NCBI GenBank assembly: GCA_003342895.1
Contig: PTFA01000011.1
Span: 1,012,629 to 1,076,628 of the forward strand
From: Casuarius casuarius
Lineage: Eukaryota; Chordata; Aves; Casuariiformes; Casuariidae
DNA length: 64,000 nucleotides
Direction: 5' to 3'
Below the pieces are notes generated by a model. That model was not told the DNA's origin. It ran no database searches and was given only the letters and a program-made list of their open reading frames with translations. A program made the position numbers and the translations under genes. This document shows positions 28,040-40,230 of this stretch, one piece after another. The stretch's first letter is position 1; each line of letters begins with the position of its first letter.

Positions 28040-29930
28040 TTATCCTATTTATAGAAAGTAGTCACATCCCCTGTCAGCTTTTCACTAAGCTAAACAAACC
28101 AAGCTCATTTCACCTCTTCGCATAAGATTGCTCTAGCCTTTTCCTTCAGCTTTTTCCTTTCTTTTGCTTGGCTGACCATGATTTATCTCTCGATGGACCC
28201 CAGGATTGCATTCAATTCCTTCTCAGATGCATCATGCTTGTGGTTCATAACGCCTCGTAACTGAGTATTACGCCCAGGCTCATCTTCGTTGTTTTGTACT
28301 GATGACCAAACGTGTTGGTTCTCAAAGGCATAACTTTTCACTCNTGTTTTATCCAGTTTCTTCTATTCTATCCCTTAAGATCATCCAGCTCCTCCTGTAG
28401 GTCCCTTGTAGACAGCATTTCCAAATGTTGAGATACCTGCATGCTCTGACCTAGATTAGTNTATTATTAATGATCTCAACAAAATTTGTCCGAAGATTGC
28501 TTCATCAAGAACTGTAGCAATATCTCTCCAGCCAGTAGTTCTTTCCCTTAATGTTAAAGGGGACAAACAAGTAACTCTTTACCTATTCTTCTGTTAAACT
28601 TGATCTTAACCAAACTTTCATGTGGCAGTAAGTCAAGGTGCTTCACTACATCATGATACAGGATCCCTCTGTTCTCTAGGAATCCAAATATCTTATGAAC
28701 AAAAAGTTACTGGCTCACTCCGGATCAGTCTGTTTCTTCCAGACTTGAGTGTATTTTATTCCTTTTTCCTTTACAGCTCAAACCAGAGTTTTATGTATTG
28801 TTAAAACTTCAGTTGCGCAAAGCATTTCCTTTCTTGTCAAAGTTACTGCATTTGCAGATTTCTAATTATATTGTACTCTACATGTAGTGATAGATTTCTT
28901 AAACATTCTTGCTACTAGGCATAGATTTTGTACGCAGCTTTTTCCAAGCTTCTGGACTAGATATTTTCCAGTCCCTCTGGCTCACACTAGGCGTTACAGC
29001 TATTGGGTTATATCTTGGTTGCTCTGTTTCCTTTTCGTACTTATACTTTGTGAAGTCTGGCACTAATTCTGGCCATTCTTGCCTTATTGTTATATTTCTT
29101 TTCCTCTAATCTCTGAGACAGGTTTCTTGGTCACCTAGGCTGTTTTCTTCCGTTATGTATTAGGTGCTCAGTTTGTTTGCAGTACTCTTCTAGAGTTGGT
29201 TAATTTGCTGCATTATTTCTGTAAAGTTCCTCCTTCCTCCAATTTGTTTCTTTTTCCTTTCCCAGTCCTTCCCCAGGCTGCAGATTCCTAATAATCACAG
29301 CAGCTTTCCTTAAAAAGAATCCAAGCCTCCTGTAGGTTCATGTACCTCAACTTCTTGGTCCAGCTGAATTCATAGTTTGGTCAACTTCTTAGTTTGCCTT
29401 TTCGGAGCCAAGGACATTGAAGCCTACTTTTGATTCCTTTTCCATTCAGGATGAGCTAACTTGTGATAATTTGATTCAAGGTTATTCTGGAAACACTTAC
29501 AGAAAGCTGCACATACAAGACAAGATGTAAAATGTCATCTCTTCACACTTCTTTTTGGAAAAACATTTGCCAACTGAGCTCTGCTTTGTGTGTGTGCATG
29601 AAGGGGAGCTACAGAATTTCCTTTCATGATACAAGACTGAGCAGTATTCATCTGCAGTGAGTCTATCCATATTCAGACCTGGCTCTGACTGTCCACAATG
29701 TATTCCAGATCTACCACAGTAGAGCAGTTTAGCAAAGTAGCCTTAATCAAAGTATTTTATTCATGCATCCTGTTTTGTTTCCTTACCGTGTGTCATGTAT
29801 TTAACTTACAGTGCTATTTTAGTTCCCTTTACCAACTTTTTCTTCATTTCTGCATTGATGTAATGGCAAATACCCTTCAGTATTTATGGGCTAGTGAAGA
29901 TGGTAATTCCAAAATTTTCACTTTTTTATG
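28040..29930 (-). mobile_element. ancient CR1-like LINE (ORF2 remnant), antisense
   Basis: Read on the minus strand, this 1.9 kb stretch follows the order of an amniote CR1/L3-like ORF2 from endonuclease to reverse transcriptase to 3' region. The plus-strand sequence matches the reverse complement of remembered CR1 consensus at many spaced anchors. These include 'CTAAACAAACCAAGCTCATTT' type text at about 28090 and 'CATGTGGCAGTAAGTCAAGG' at about 28619-28638. Others are the 'AATCCAAGCCTCCTGTAGGT' segment at about 29319 and 'GGATGAGCTAACTTGTGATAA' type text at about 29450. Further anchors are 'TAAAATGTCATCTCTTC' at about 29527 and 'CTATCCATATTCAGA' at about 29662. Translated on the minus strand, 28608-28652 gives DVVKHLDLLPHESLV. 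This aligns with the family's reverse transcriptase block D-x-x-K-A-F-D-x-V-P-H. Frames are broken by stops and indels throughout, so it is a long-dead copy much older than the two CR1 3' fragments in the window. Edges are approximate; the 29500-29930 part is the less certain half. Confidence 0.75.
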
Positions 29931-32900
29931 ACTTTGTGTTGTTTGGACATTTTATGAATAAAATCTATTGATTTCTTTGGAGAGGAAGTTTGCTATGAAG
30001 AACCGTTAAAATTTAGCTGCATCGCAAGAACATTTGATCCTTGCTGTTTTTTATTTATTTCTTTCTTCAGATGTAGAGATGGCAATATCTTTGGAAACTC
30101 ATACTTTTTATATAAAATTAGCTATTTGTTTGGTTTTGTATCTGAATGGATTCAAATTTTGGTTTTAGATTTTTTTTTTGCCCTCAGCTTACTGCAGGTA
30201 GACAAGCTGCAAGGAAGAGCAGGAAGTTCAGATTAACAGAAGATCAAGCTTTTTTTTTTATAGACTCCATTTTAATTTTTACACATGTATGCGGGCTTAA
30301 CTATGTGTGCTCTTCAGCTGTTTTCTGAATTGCAACTGAAACTTGTCTCTTCCAGATCTTCGTCTCTTTCTCAGAAAGAAAAAAGATAATTTGTTGCTTT
30401 TTAACTTTTTATACTGGATTTTCATTCCTTCATTTTTTCTCTAGTTAGTGCCAAAATGAGGTATTGTGAAAACAAAGAAGTTAGTTTCTCTTGCCAAGGC
30501 AGAGACTCCCCCTTCCCCTCTTCTCTCTCCACCCTCAAGCCTGGACTCTATTATCTCTAAAGCAAAGAAAGTGNTCCTTTGTATTTTGTTTGTAGGTGGA
30601 TGTCTAGTCTATTACAATTTGATCTTATACGATCAGTGCATCTTCTGAGATATTCTGTTTTTTCCAGTTGTCAGCTAAGATTTTTGCCCTGACTCTTACT
30701 TCAAGTCTCCCTCATTCTTCCCATTATATCAAGCTCAATCACAGTTTAAATACCTAATCTTCTGAGAGGGACATCTCCTGCAGTGTGATGTGCTGTCACA
30801 CTGCAATTACTTAAACAGAGCTGTAAAGGTTTCTCTCCCCTCAATATGCTGTTTACTGTAGTGGATCCAAATAATTAAAGACTGCTTTGCTTTTGAGATA
30901 AATGATGGAGAAAGGGGGATTGCAAAAATTGAAGGAAAAAGATGTGATTTTTGTAGGCAAGCAAACAGTGAGGGGAGACAAAGGAAGAATGGACAAAAAG
31001 CAATTACTACCTGAAGAATAGCACACAAAGCTTGTTCTTTTCTCATTATTTAAACATATCTGGATGCCTAAATCCAATATTAGAGGCCCATTTTCCAGAT
31101 ACTGATCTTAAAAATTAGCATACATTTTGGGGCAGGGGAGAATTCACATAAGGTTTTATCTGGCAAATAGTTTTGTAATCCCCTCCACGGTAAAACACAG
31201 ATGGCCACTCGGCAGCAGTCCAGATGCTCCTGCAGGAAGCTTCGTCTCTCTGTGGAGCCATTTGGAGGGTATTCATGGGTGCTGCTAGCTTGTAACACAA
31301 TACAGCATTTATTCTCTTATTTTGAAAGCCGATCTGAAAAAGTAGAAATACATTCTGATGCCAATGGGGAAGCAGCTTTTAATGTTAGAAGTAAACTCTC
31401 TTTTCACCTGAAGTAACAGCTGTGTCCACCTAGCCATAGCTAGGATGATATAGAAAGCTTTCATGCTATGATATTGTATTGCATGCATTCTGTAGCCAAA
31501 ATGTATCCATTAAAATGTGAATGGTAGTCTGATACTGAATCAGTTGGCAATACCCTATCAAGTAGCATGCTATAGGAAAAGCATCAGTACATATTAAATA
31601 CAATAAACTATAGTCTAGTGAAGAAAGTGGTACTTAAATTTACAGCATAGACAGCATAGTGAAGTGCCGCTCTTTGAAAGCCTGTTTCAGAAATGCAGTT
31701 ACTTTGCCCTAGATAGTAAAACACAGAACGAACTAAAAGGAGAGCAAGAAAACAAAGTGGACAGATAATAGAATTCAATATCATTGCTTAAACAGAACTA
31801 TTAATAAGCACAAAATTGGACATCTACTTAAGTGCATGTCTGTGTTACAGGATAAAGATAACTATCGTAATTGTACCTTAATATTTCCATAGTAGAGATT
31901 CTAGTGAACGATAACTAGCATAATGCAAATATAAATGTTATACTGTGAAAGAAGCTGTACAATTATTTTACTTATGATTGATGGGAAGAGAAAAAATCAA
32001 GTGTTTTGCAATTTACTTTTTAGATGGAATTCGTATGAATATATTTAATAATTGACAAAATGTTACCATGAACTTAACACTTAACCTCTACTGTCAAAAT
32101 CCCTTTTCAAATAAGGGAAACTGCTCAGAGACATTCTTTGAGCCCCTCAGCAGCTTTATGGTTTTATTTGTTTGTTTGCATTACTTTTTTTTTAAGGTAT
32201 TGCTTATGCTAACACTTTAGTGCACCAGCTGTAGAAAATACCTCCCAGAGTTCTGTCGAGAGATGATAATATAATCAGATATTTTCCTGGGAGTTTGCTT
32301 TTATGAGCTTAAAGGGATTTTTATATCAGTTGATTCAGGTGAGTGCTCTGTCATGTTAGTTTCTGTTATTCACGTGGTGGCCTGAACTGAAGACCAAAAT
32401 CTTTCGGCAGAAGTAGCATTTGGGTATGGGAGAGAGGGGATGTCAGTGATGTAAAGCGACTGTGTAGTTCAGTTTTAAGCACTGATTTGGCACGCTGCTT
32501 TCTTGTTAATCCGTAGTGATGACGACATAGCAGAAACCAATTTATAAGCATTTGCATTTCAGATATTGCACTTGATATCATGTGATGTGCTCAAAGTCTT
32601 TGAGACTCTGTGAATACACCTAGCAGAGGATACAAGATTTTATGATTTTTCTTCTAAATGCCTCATTGTTGTTGTTCTACCATGTACAGTGCACCTAGCT
32701 TTGGGCAGCTGGTTTATTGTAAGCCCACATGGCTGTGAGCAAGAGATTACAAATTCGTATCTGAAAAAAGCTTCATTGTTTCTGATGTACAGGATTCATA
32801 ACTGCGGCTTTCTGGATTTCTGTTTTTGTTTTATTTTTGTTTAGTATCGTTTGAGCAGGTGGTTAAGACAAATAGGAATACTTTTGTATTTTTGAACAGA

Positions 32901-35900
32901 GAATGTATGAGTTTCATTGTTCGGTAGTCCTCAAACTTACCAGAATGGGTAAGTGTAGGAACTTGGCATTTTATAAAAGTGAGTGACTTGGAATAAAAAA
33001 AGAAATATTGAAATCCTGTAGAAAACTTAGCTGAACCACCTTCAGATCATGATGCAAGCCTAAAGCAAAATTTATGCAGGAGGGTTAGCTTAAAATTGGG
33101 CAGATAGTCCTCCATAGTAACTACCTGAATGTTTAAAGCCAGCTTTGAGTTTCCACCTCCTTTTCTCTGAGCTGACTACTTTGGCAGTAAAGCAGTACAG
33201 AAATGTTTGCCTGCCCTCTTGTTTTACAGTTTCAGGTATTTAATACTAAAATATTAAGGGAGGAATTGTTTTCCCTCTACCACAGGCTTGGCAGCCAAAG
33301 AGCCATTAGCTATCTGAGTCTGTTATATAGGAATCTCCACGGCTCAGACATATGCTGCCTTATAAGGCTCAAGCAATGCCTANGCATGTTTTAAGCAGCT
33401 GAGATGACCTTGATGCAAAAGTGGGCTGGTCAGAGCATGCAGTGCTGTGGGGATTCAAGTGGTGACATATTTGTGACTGCTTAAAATGAGAAAATACAGA
33501 GTTAGTGTAAATGCACTTTAGCTCTTGGCAGCAACTTGGAGGAATGTGCTCATGAAATCCAAAGATATGAGTCTGTAGTTCTTGATTAGTGTCGATATAA
33601 TCAGGAGGTATAGTAAGGTCTGGGTTATTTTTCTGGGTGGAAGGCTAATCATGGCAAAATCTGTTCTTGGTGAACATTTGGTTTTTTCCTTAACAATGTG
33701 TGTCAGAACACTTTAAAACAATTATATGCATCATTGAGAAGTAAAATGGCAAAAAAAGATATGCTCCTATCTCTTATTGTGGGCACTTAATTTAGTTGTT
33801 AGAATTTAGGAACATTAAGTCAAAATTGGATTAATGTTGAAATTTAGTTTGCTAATACAAGCTTTACCAATTTCTTTCAAGACATGTAAACACGTTGCAT
33901 ACTGAAATACAAAATTTCTTATTACAAANTAACAGAAAATGAATCTATGAATAGCTTCTTTCCTTCTTTCAGGATAGATGTAACTGAATCCACCTGAAAT
34001 TGGAGAGTGAAAAAAACCTNAATAATGGCTCTTCAGGAATGATAGTTCAATAAGAAAATTTCTATTACAGGAAACTCAAAATACTCGGGGTTAATCAAAC
34101 TTAATGGACTGACATTCCAGTTCATATTAATAATAAACCATTTTCAAGAAATATCTTTCCTCCTACTTTGATTAAATTTTTTTTTTATTTTATTTTGATA
34201 TAGTACTTTATTGAGAATTATACCTTGGATTCAACTGGAAAAAGCTTCTGTATTGTACAGGTTAAACAGGCTCTGCCTGGGAAAGTAACATTATTAGCTA
34301 AATAATTATCCAAAGTACACAACAGAAATCATCAAGGTATTTCACGGTCAAGGTATGAATACAATTCCAGTTTGCACAAGAAGTAACTTCAAATCCTTTT
34401 ACCTCAGATCTTTTTTATTAATTCATTGAAATAAATATTCAAGCTGTGTCTAGGTAAGAACTTCTGTCAAAAAACATGCCTGTATTTTAGGAAAAAATGC
34501 ATTAAAGGGAAGACTTGGTTGCCTAATGTCAAGAGCAATGAACTCCAGAAATTCAGATTTAGAGTCTCCTNAGTTGAACTTTGTTGTAGTGTGCAAATAA
34601 ACAGCTATTTAACAGAACATATTTTAATGCTGATGACATCAGATTAAATTCTTTGCCTCTTTTCTTAGCTATTCCTGTCCCTTCCTCCTGCTTTCCCCAA
34701 AGGCAATTGCTTTACCTCCTCATGGTGGGGCTATCCTCAGGACATGTGATGAAATATATTAAATCGTATCCATGATTATGTTCCTACATTATGATTGTGA
34801 AAATTGTTCTACTCTCTACCCCAGCCCCACACTTCAGACTTCAGGAAGTAATGCTAAGCTTCTGACTCCGCATGTACAGATTGCCATTGAGATAGTATAT
34901 TTAGTATTTGATCTATTTGGATTTGGGAACTAAAGCTCCAGGATCATCTTTCTTTTTTTTTATAAGAAATTTGAGCATTTTGCTGTTTTAGTTTCCTCTT
35001 CCCTTCTTCCCCTTACCCAAGCCTTCATTAGGTCCATTTCAAAGTATTTCAACAGACTGTTGGAAATGCATCTTGCTGGTCTTTGCAGTGAATTTATCTG
35101 AGGTCCATTCAGGATGACACTGCGCTCCATTAGGTAACTTAGCCATTGATTTTGATCAGAGACAGAATATCAAGCATAATATCTATAAACTTTCCTCAAA
35201 GAAGGACTCTCTATGACTTCATGGTTTCTTAGGAATGCCTTGCACAGCTTTACATCTGCACATTGGAGTGAATGACTTGCTGTTCTGTCAGGAAGATACC
35301 TTTTGTTTTCAAGCAAGAAACTGTACTTGGAAAAACAAATGCCTAAGTGCCCACTAGCCCTATAGGATAGCCCTGAAGACTTGTGACTTTGTCACAAGAT
35401 AATAAAAGATTTTTTTATGCTAGCTATTTGCTTTTTTCAAGTGGAGCCAGAGGCACAACGAACCCCGAGTGAAGTGCAGCTGGAAGTGCAGTAGATGGTT
35501 CTAGAGGTAATTTCCAGAGGTGGTTGGTTTCCTTTTGAAACACCAGAGAGACCGTTTTTCTGGTGGCCTGGTGGTCCTTCGTAGATTTAGCTGCCTATTT
35601 TATGGTAGCAGTTAAAGGAGAACCTCAGATGCTCTCTGACCCTTTTAGGTGGCTTATGGGTTTTTAATAGGACAGCTGAGAATAAAGTCCACAGTAATCA
35701 TCCTAGGGACATTATGGAGTCAGCTGCCTGTGTGTTTGCTGGATTGGGCCTTAGGTCAGTTCACTATTGCTAATATTTTTCCTTAAGTGTCAGAGATGCA
35801 GTACATGTAACACTTAGCCAACATCAGAGAGATGACTGCACCTGTTCCACAGAAAGCTCTGCTCGGTCAGTGCAAATAGCTTAAATGGCTGAACATTCTC

Positions 35901-35998
35901 CCAAGATGAATCTGGTTACTTCCATGACTGCTGTTTATTTGGGTTTTATGCAGGTTGCTTCTTGAAAATGAATGCAGATGTAGAGAATGCATGGTCTA
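29931..35998. other. AT-rich non-coding DNA
   Basis: Unique-looking sequence with short chance frames (79 codons at most, 30807-31046 minus). Numerous T-rich tracts inflate Phe/Leu-rich frames. A moderately complex stretch at about 32200-32350 could be regulatory, but I see nothing specific in it. Five isolated N (30574, 33383, 33929, 34020, 34571) are ambiguous base calls. Confidence 0.65.
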
Positions 35999-36053
35999 CT
36001 TTCTTTTTTTTTCTTCTTTTTCTTTTTTTTTTCTTCTCTTCCCCCCCTTCTTT
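35999..36053. repeat. 55-base pure pyrimidine tract followed by AG
   Basis: An uninterrupted C/T run ends in seven C, then TTCTTT, and is followed by AG at 36054-36055. This is the shape of a strong polypyrimidine tract plus 3' splice site. No coding exon follows, so it is either a decoy, the acceptor of a non-coding exon, or simply a polypurine/polypyrimidine repeat able to form triplex DNA. Confidence 0.7.
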
Positions 36054-36931
36054 AGTCTTGTAGTGACAATTTCATATAGGGAGTGGCTCTTATATTTCTC
36101 ACTCGCTAAAAGTAAGAAAAAAGGCTGCTGTATTTTTCATAATGAAATCTATGTCTTCCCTTTGTTTTTATTTATCAAATTTCTCTTCATCTTGATAATT
36201 TTAAACATGGAAGAACATTTGCGTTTGCTCATAGCTGGTTGAAATATATGGACAGTAAGGATTGCTCTGTGGTGCAACTGAGCTGACTAACTTGATCTCT
36301 AGTATTTCTATCCTTAAGTTTCTGAGATTAGCAATTTTCGGAAGGGGTGTAGTTTACGTATTTATTTCACGCCTCTTCCAAGAGAATTTAGTTTGACGGT
36401 GTCCTTTTTTTGCATTCAAGCTTGTCTCTGCCTTTGCCTTGGGCTAGAACAACAGAGGTGAACCATGTTTTGTTTTCCAAAGTTTAGTTGCTTCTATATT
36501 ATACAGCTATGTAATTCAGTCCTCATGGTTTACCTTGGACCACTCTGATGACTGGAGACAGTCCCTAAATACAGCAGTTTGTTTTGCTGTATTTTTTTGC
36601 GTTTTGAGGTAGGTCTCAAATTCACATCAGCCTTGCATCACAAAAGCTGCTTCACATTTCTGGAGAGAGCAAAAAAAAACATTTAAAAGATTCCTTTTGT
36701 AAAGCTCTTAGATCATTTGCATCCTAACTACCTCAAGCATGCTTCTCTTTGTATGTATTAAAGAGATTAGGGTTTATATTTCATAGATTTAACAACTCAT
36801 AGATTGCTCTTGGTAGAGGTCTTCAATCCTGAAGATTAGATTCTTTTCTGTTTTGGCTGAAACACTAGTGTGATGGTTCTGATGCCCAAAAATATTTACA
36901 AACATCTCATTATCCTAGTTGTTATAAAAGG

Positions 36932-36965
36932 CCTTTCTCCTCCTCCGCCCCCTCCTCCCCCCCCC
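36932..36965. repeat. C-rich pyrimidine tract
   Basis: CTCCTCC and CCCCC units end in a run of C, interrupted by a single G. The minus strand carries repeated G doublets and longer G runs, so a two-tier G-quadruplex is conceivable there. Confidence 0.75.
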
Positions 36966-37369
36966 AAGAGTTTATAACAAAATTTGATGTAAGATGCAAC
37001 ATTTCACATAAAAAGCCATAGGACAACTGGGAGGAGAGAGAGTGCGTTGGCACTGTTCATGTTGTCTGTGACGCGCCCAGTTGTCTGTAGCTAGACTGAG
37101 GACTGCCACATGTGACTTCTAAGGTGCCGAGAAGCAGAATTCACAAACTTGTACTAGAAAGACTTTGCTTTCATTTTTTGCCCTTTAGAAAAGGTCAATG
37201 GTTTCATGATGGCCTAGAAATCATTAAAATTGTAATACTGAGCAAAAATGCCATTAAAATGCACCCTAACTCGCATTCTTTCAAACGTAAGGAATATGTA
37301 ATGGAATAGGTGAAGTATGACCAGTCTTGACCACAACTGGATAAAGTTGATTATGAGTCTTTGTCTCTG

Positions 37370-37860
37370 ACTTGCACCTTATCAACCTTCAGCAGCATCA
37401 CAAAGTGTATAGCAGTTATTAATTTAGCCTTCAAAAAATGCTTTGCGTTTATAAAAGCTCTTCAAAAATCTCCTGCAGTCACCGCATCACACTATCGCAG
37501 AGAATTTTTTTCCAACTAAATTGTTGCATGTTTCTTCTCTGGGGGTGAGTCTATTCAAATTCATAAGAAAAATGTGTAATTTTGTGTTTGTAGAGGTATG
37601 GAAAGCATACACTTATCACAGCAAAAGGGGAGAGAGGAAGCAGGGAGTATATTGCCATGATTTTTCTTCTTTTAATCATAGCTAACACTCAAAAAGCTTA
37701 AGACCTTGGTAAATTAGCGGTCCTTTAATCAAAGCCTTAACAATCAGTGATGAGCTACTCATTGTATGTGCATGACATCACTTGCAAAATCCCATCATGC
37801 AGTTTTAGCTTTCACTGCTCTCAGACTGTAGCAGAATGAAATTAACTGGAAATGCCTTCT
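37370..37860. promoter_or_regulatory. candidate conserved non-coding element
   Basis: Two complex stretches (about 37370-37500 and 37660-37860) are separated by ordinary AT-rich DNA. The second carries CTTTAATCAAAG near 37724, which contains an ATCAAAG TCF/LEF-type site, then AACAATCAGTGATGAG (SOX-like ACAAT) and a CRE-like TGACATCA near 37773. The first has TTATTAATTTAG and a TTTATAAAA box. The assignment is based on motif density and appearance only. Confidence 0.25.
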
Positions 37861-39185
37861 TTTGCTTTTCCCAAATTCTGATTAGAAGTCCAAAGTTTAT
37901 ATCCCTATGTCAATATAAAGTTGATTTTTTCTGTTTGGAGAAGTACTTCTTTTTCTTAGAATGTTCCTATTTTGTTTATGAAAGGTGTCTTTTATAAGAA
38001 TTCAAAGAATAACACGTTGCTAGGTATGCTTGGTTTGTCTAACCTTAGAGAGATGAAGGCAACTGCGTATCAATAGAAACTATCGTTTAAAGCATCTGAG
38101 TTTTGGGGCAGCCTGGTTTGTTCCATAGCTTTAAAGTCGTCAGGTTACCAGTTGCAGACTCTCCCCTTCTTTTTTGTTACTCTTAATTTACTAAAATGCA
38201 GAGAAAGTTCAGTCAGTTGGCTAACAAGCCTTCAGCAAAGGGGCAGAATTCGTATGGGCCATTATTGTCTCCATATTTTAATTGCTGTCTAATGTGTTTT
38301 ATGATCTTCCTCTTTCACTTCTCCAGCCTGAGCAAGAGCTGAACAATTCCAGTTTACTCCCTCTTTGGGCTTCTTCTGTACTGTCTTTTTGGTGCCATAC
38401 AGAGCAATGCAATTTTTTTTGATCTCTTGCTTCAGTAAGTGTGCTACTTTCCTTTTATCGTAAAATTAGTTCATCAAGAGCTTTTTCAGCACAGGAATCT
38501 GTGTTAGTGCATAAATGAAGACTTGCCTGTGGTGTTGATAGCTGTCCCCTCATATTTTCTAGACTTTCCTGGAAAAAAAACTACAAAAGAAGCAATAGGA
38601 AAAGTATAATGTTGCTATAACATGTTATTTTACAGAAAGACAAGCAACAAAGATTTTATATGAAAACCCATTTGATCTGCATTAGCATCATGAGTGGATG
38701 AAAAGGATGTACTTTGCACACTTTTGAAAGTAAGTTCCTTGTACTATATACTATTCCCTGCTGTGCCCATCAAATTGAATTAGCACTTAGTGATCTGGTG
38801 AAAACTATTGCCAGATCAATCATTTTGGGGATGGCTGTAGGAAAACTGGTGTGTGTTCTGTCCAGCACCCAAAAATCAATGAGACATAGCTGACTGTGCA
38901 CATGTGTTATCATCAAAACAGCTCAGATTCAGATCCATGTTTAGCGTGCAATAAGAAGTCTCAGCTGAAAATAGCTGTCATTGTCCTGTAAGTGCTGACA
39001 AGTTGTTTGCGTACCTGCTTCAGCCATGCAAACAGATCAGCTGCTGAGCAGTAAGTGCTCTCCAAAAAAAACCTTTAGTAATTACTAGGCTTTGTGAGTG
39101 ATATCCCATGAGGTCTGGCAGAAAGCTCATTCTCACAAGTACCATTCTGCACACCCCATGCTCTAAAACAGTCTTAAAACTTGTC

Positions 39186-39201
39186 GAGAGAGAGAGAGAG
39201 A
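39186..39201. repeat. (GA)n microsatellite, 8 units
   Basis: Perfect GA dinucleotide repeat of 16 bases. Confidence 0.88.
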
Positions 39202-39524
39202 ACTGTAGTGGCAACAAAAGAGAAAGGAAGAATTTACCTAGAGACAGCAAAAGTAATGTTTGAAAATCAAAAGTCAAAAATGTTCTTAGCTTCAGTGAAA
39301 CTCCATGCATCAATCATATTTCACACTGAAGCCTCAGATATTACTCAATGATATGCCAAATCCAGAAGAAAATTTCATCCTGTTGTTCTATATTTAACAA
39401 ATATTCTTACACAGATTTTGAAAACAGGTAGAATAAGATCTTTGTCATTTTTTGGAGGCACAGAAAACAGCATTCCAGAAATGGAAATTCCTCTTAAAAG
39501 AAATTAGCCTGGGAATTTCTTAAA

Positions 39525-39605
39525 TATTTTTATCGGTCTTCTTATAAGCTCCATTCTATCAGCTATAGAAACTGTAAGATTCTCTCCCTACATTGGGGAA
39601 ATTAG
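39525..39605 (-). repeat. duplicated block C (inverted relative to 42669-42750)
   Basis: The reverse complement of these 81 bases matches 42669-42750 with one 1-base gap. In the 69-base core (39525-39593 against 42682-42750) I count 6 mismatches, about 91% identity, including an uninterrupted shared segment AGGGAGAGAATCTTACAG continuing into TTTCTATAGCT. Homology decays abruptly outside the block on both sides. The block lies 515 bases before block A, which also has its second copy at 42.55 kb. Confidence 0.93.
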
Positions 39606-40120
39606 CCCTGCTTGTATAGGTGCCTCAGCAAGTTCTCATATAGAGAACTTGTCTTAACATCAGTTACAGTTTCTACTTGCAATTAACTTTGCAGGGTAAG
39701 CATCCAAAAACTTTTACGTTACAGGAAAACTGGAAATGCAATCAGTGAAGCAGTTAGATGTTTTTGAAAGGTAAGGGGGTTATTGCAGCTAGGTTTGCTA
39801 GGAAGTGTAATGTCTTTTATTAGCCAACTAAACAGATGACTGTGGCTGATATTGGGTATGCAGGGCATTCTTTAGCTCTGCCTTTTCACTGATGAGGGGA
39901 ATACTATCACACAATTGATTATGACTGAATGATGAGATTGTGCATTGAGCAACTGCAAAAAGTAACAAAGATTATTAGACCACTTTAACCAAACTCCATT
40001 TGCAAAAAATCAATTCTATCATGAGAAAAATATTTGTCGCTTTTTATCTTCATGAAGGATTGATGCTTAATAATGTAGAAAGCATCCAGCCCCTGGCCGG
40101 CCCTCAGAAAATATGCTACA

Positions 40121-40230
40121 TTTGCTTAAGTTGTTGAGCCATTATAATATTGCGTGTAAACAGAAACGAATTATGCATATGAATTTTTTAGAGGTGAGAA
40201 ATTATAACATGGGGTAAAGACTACTTTGCT
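40121..40230 (+). repeat. duplicated block A (direct copy at 42551-42660)
   Basis: These 110 bases align without any gap to 42551-42660, with 11 mismatches by hand count (90% identity). Both copies start at TTTGCTTAAG and end at CTACTTTGCT, and the flanking sequences differ immediately outside, so the boundaries are sharp. Seven of the eleven differences are A/G or C/T transitions in an otherwise collinear alignment, as expected for neutral decay of a duplication. Confidence 0.96.

Larger units (their letters stand above)
36056..39524. other. AT-rich non-coding DNA
   Basis: It contains a C-rich pyrimidine tract (36932-36965), a candidate regulatory stretch (37370-37860) and a GA dinucleotide repeat (39186-39201). 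The longest frame is 97 codons (39020-39313, minus) and is not recognisable. Confidence 0.65.
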
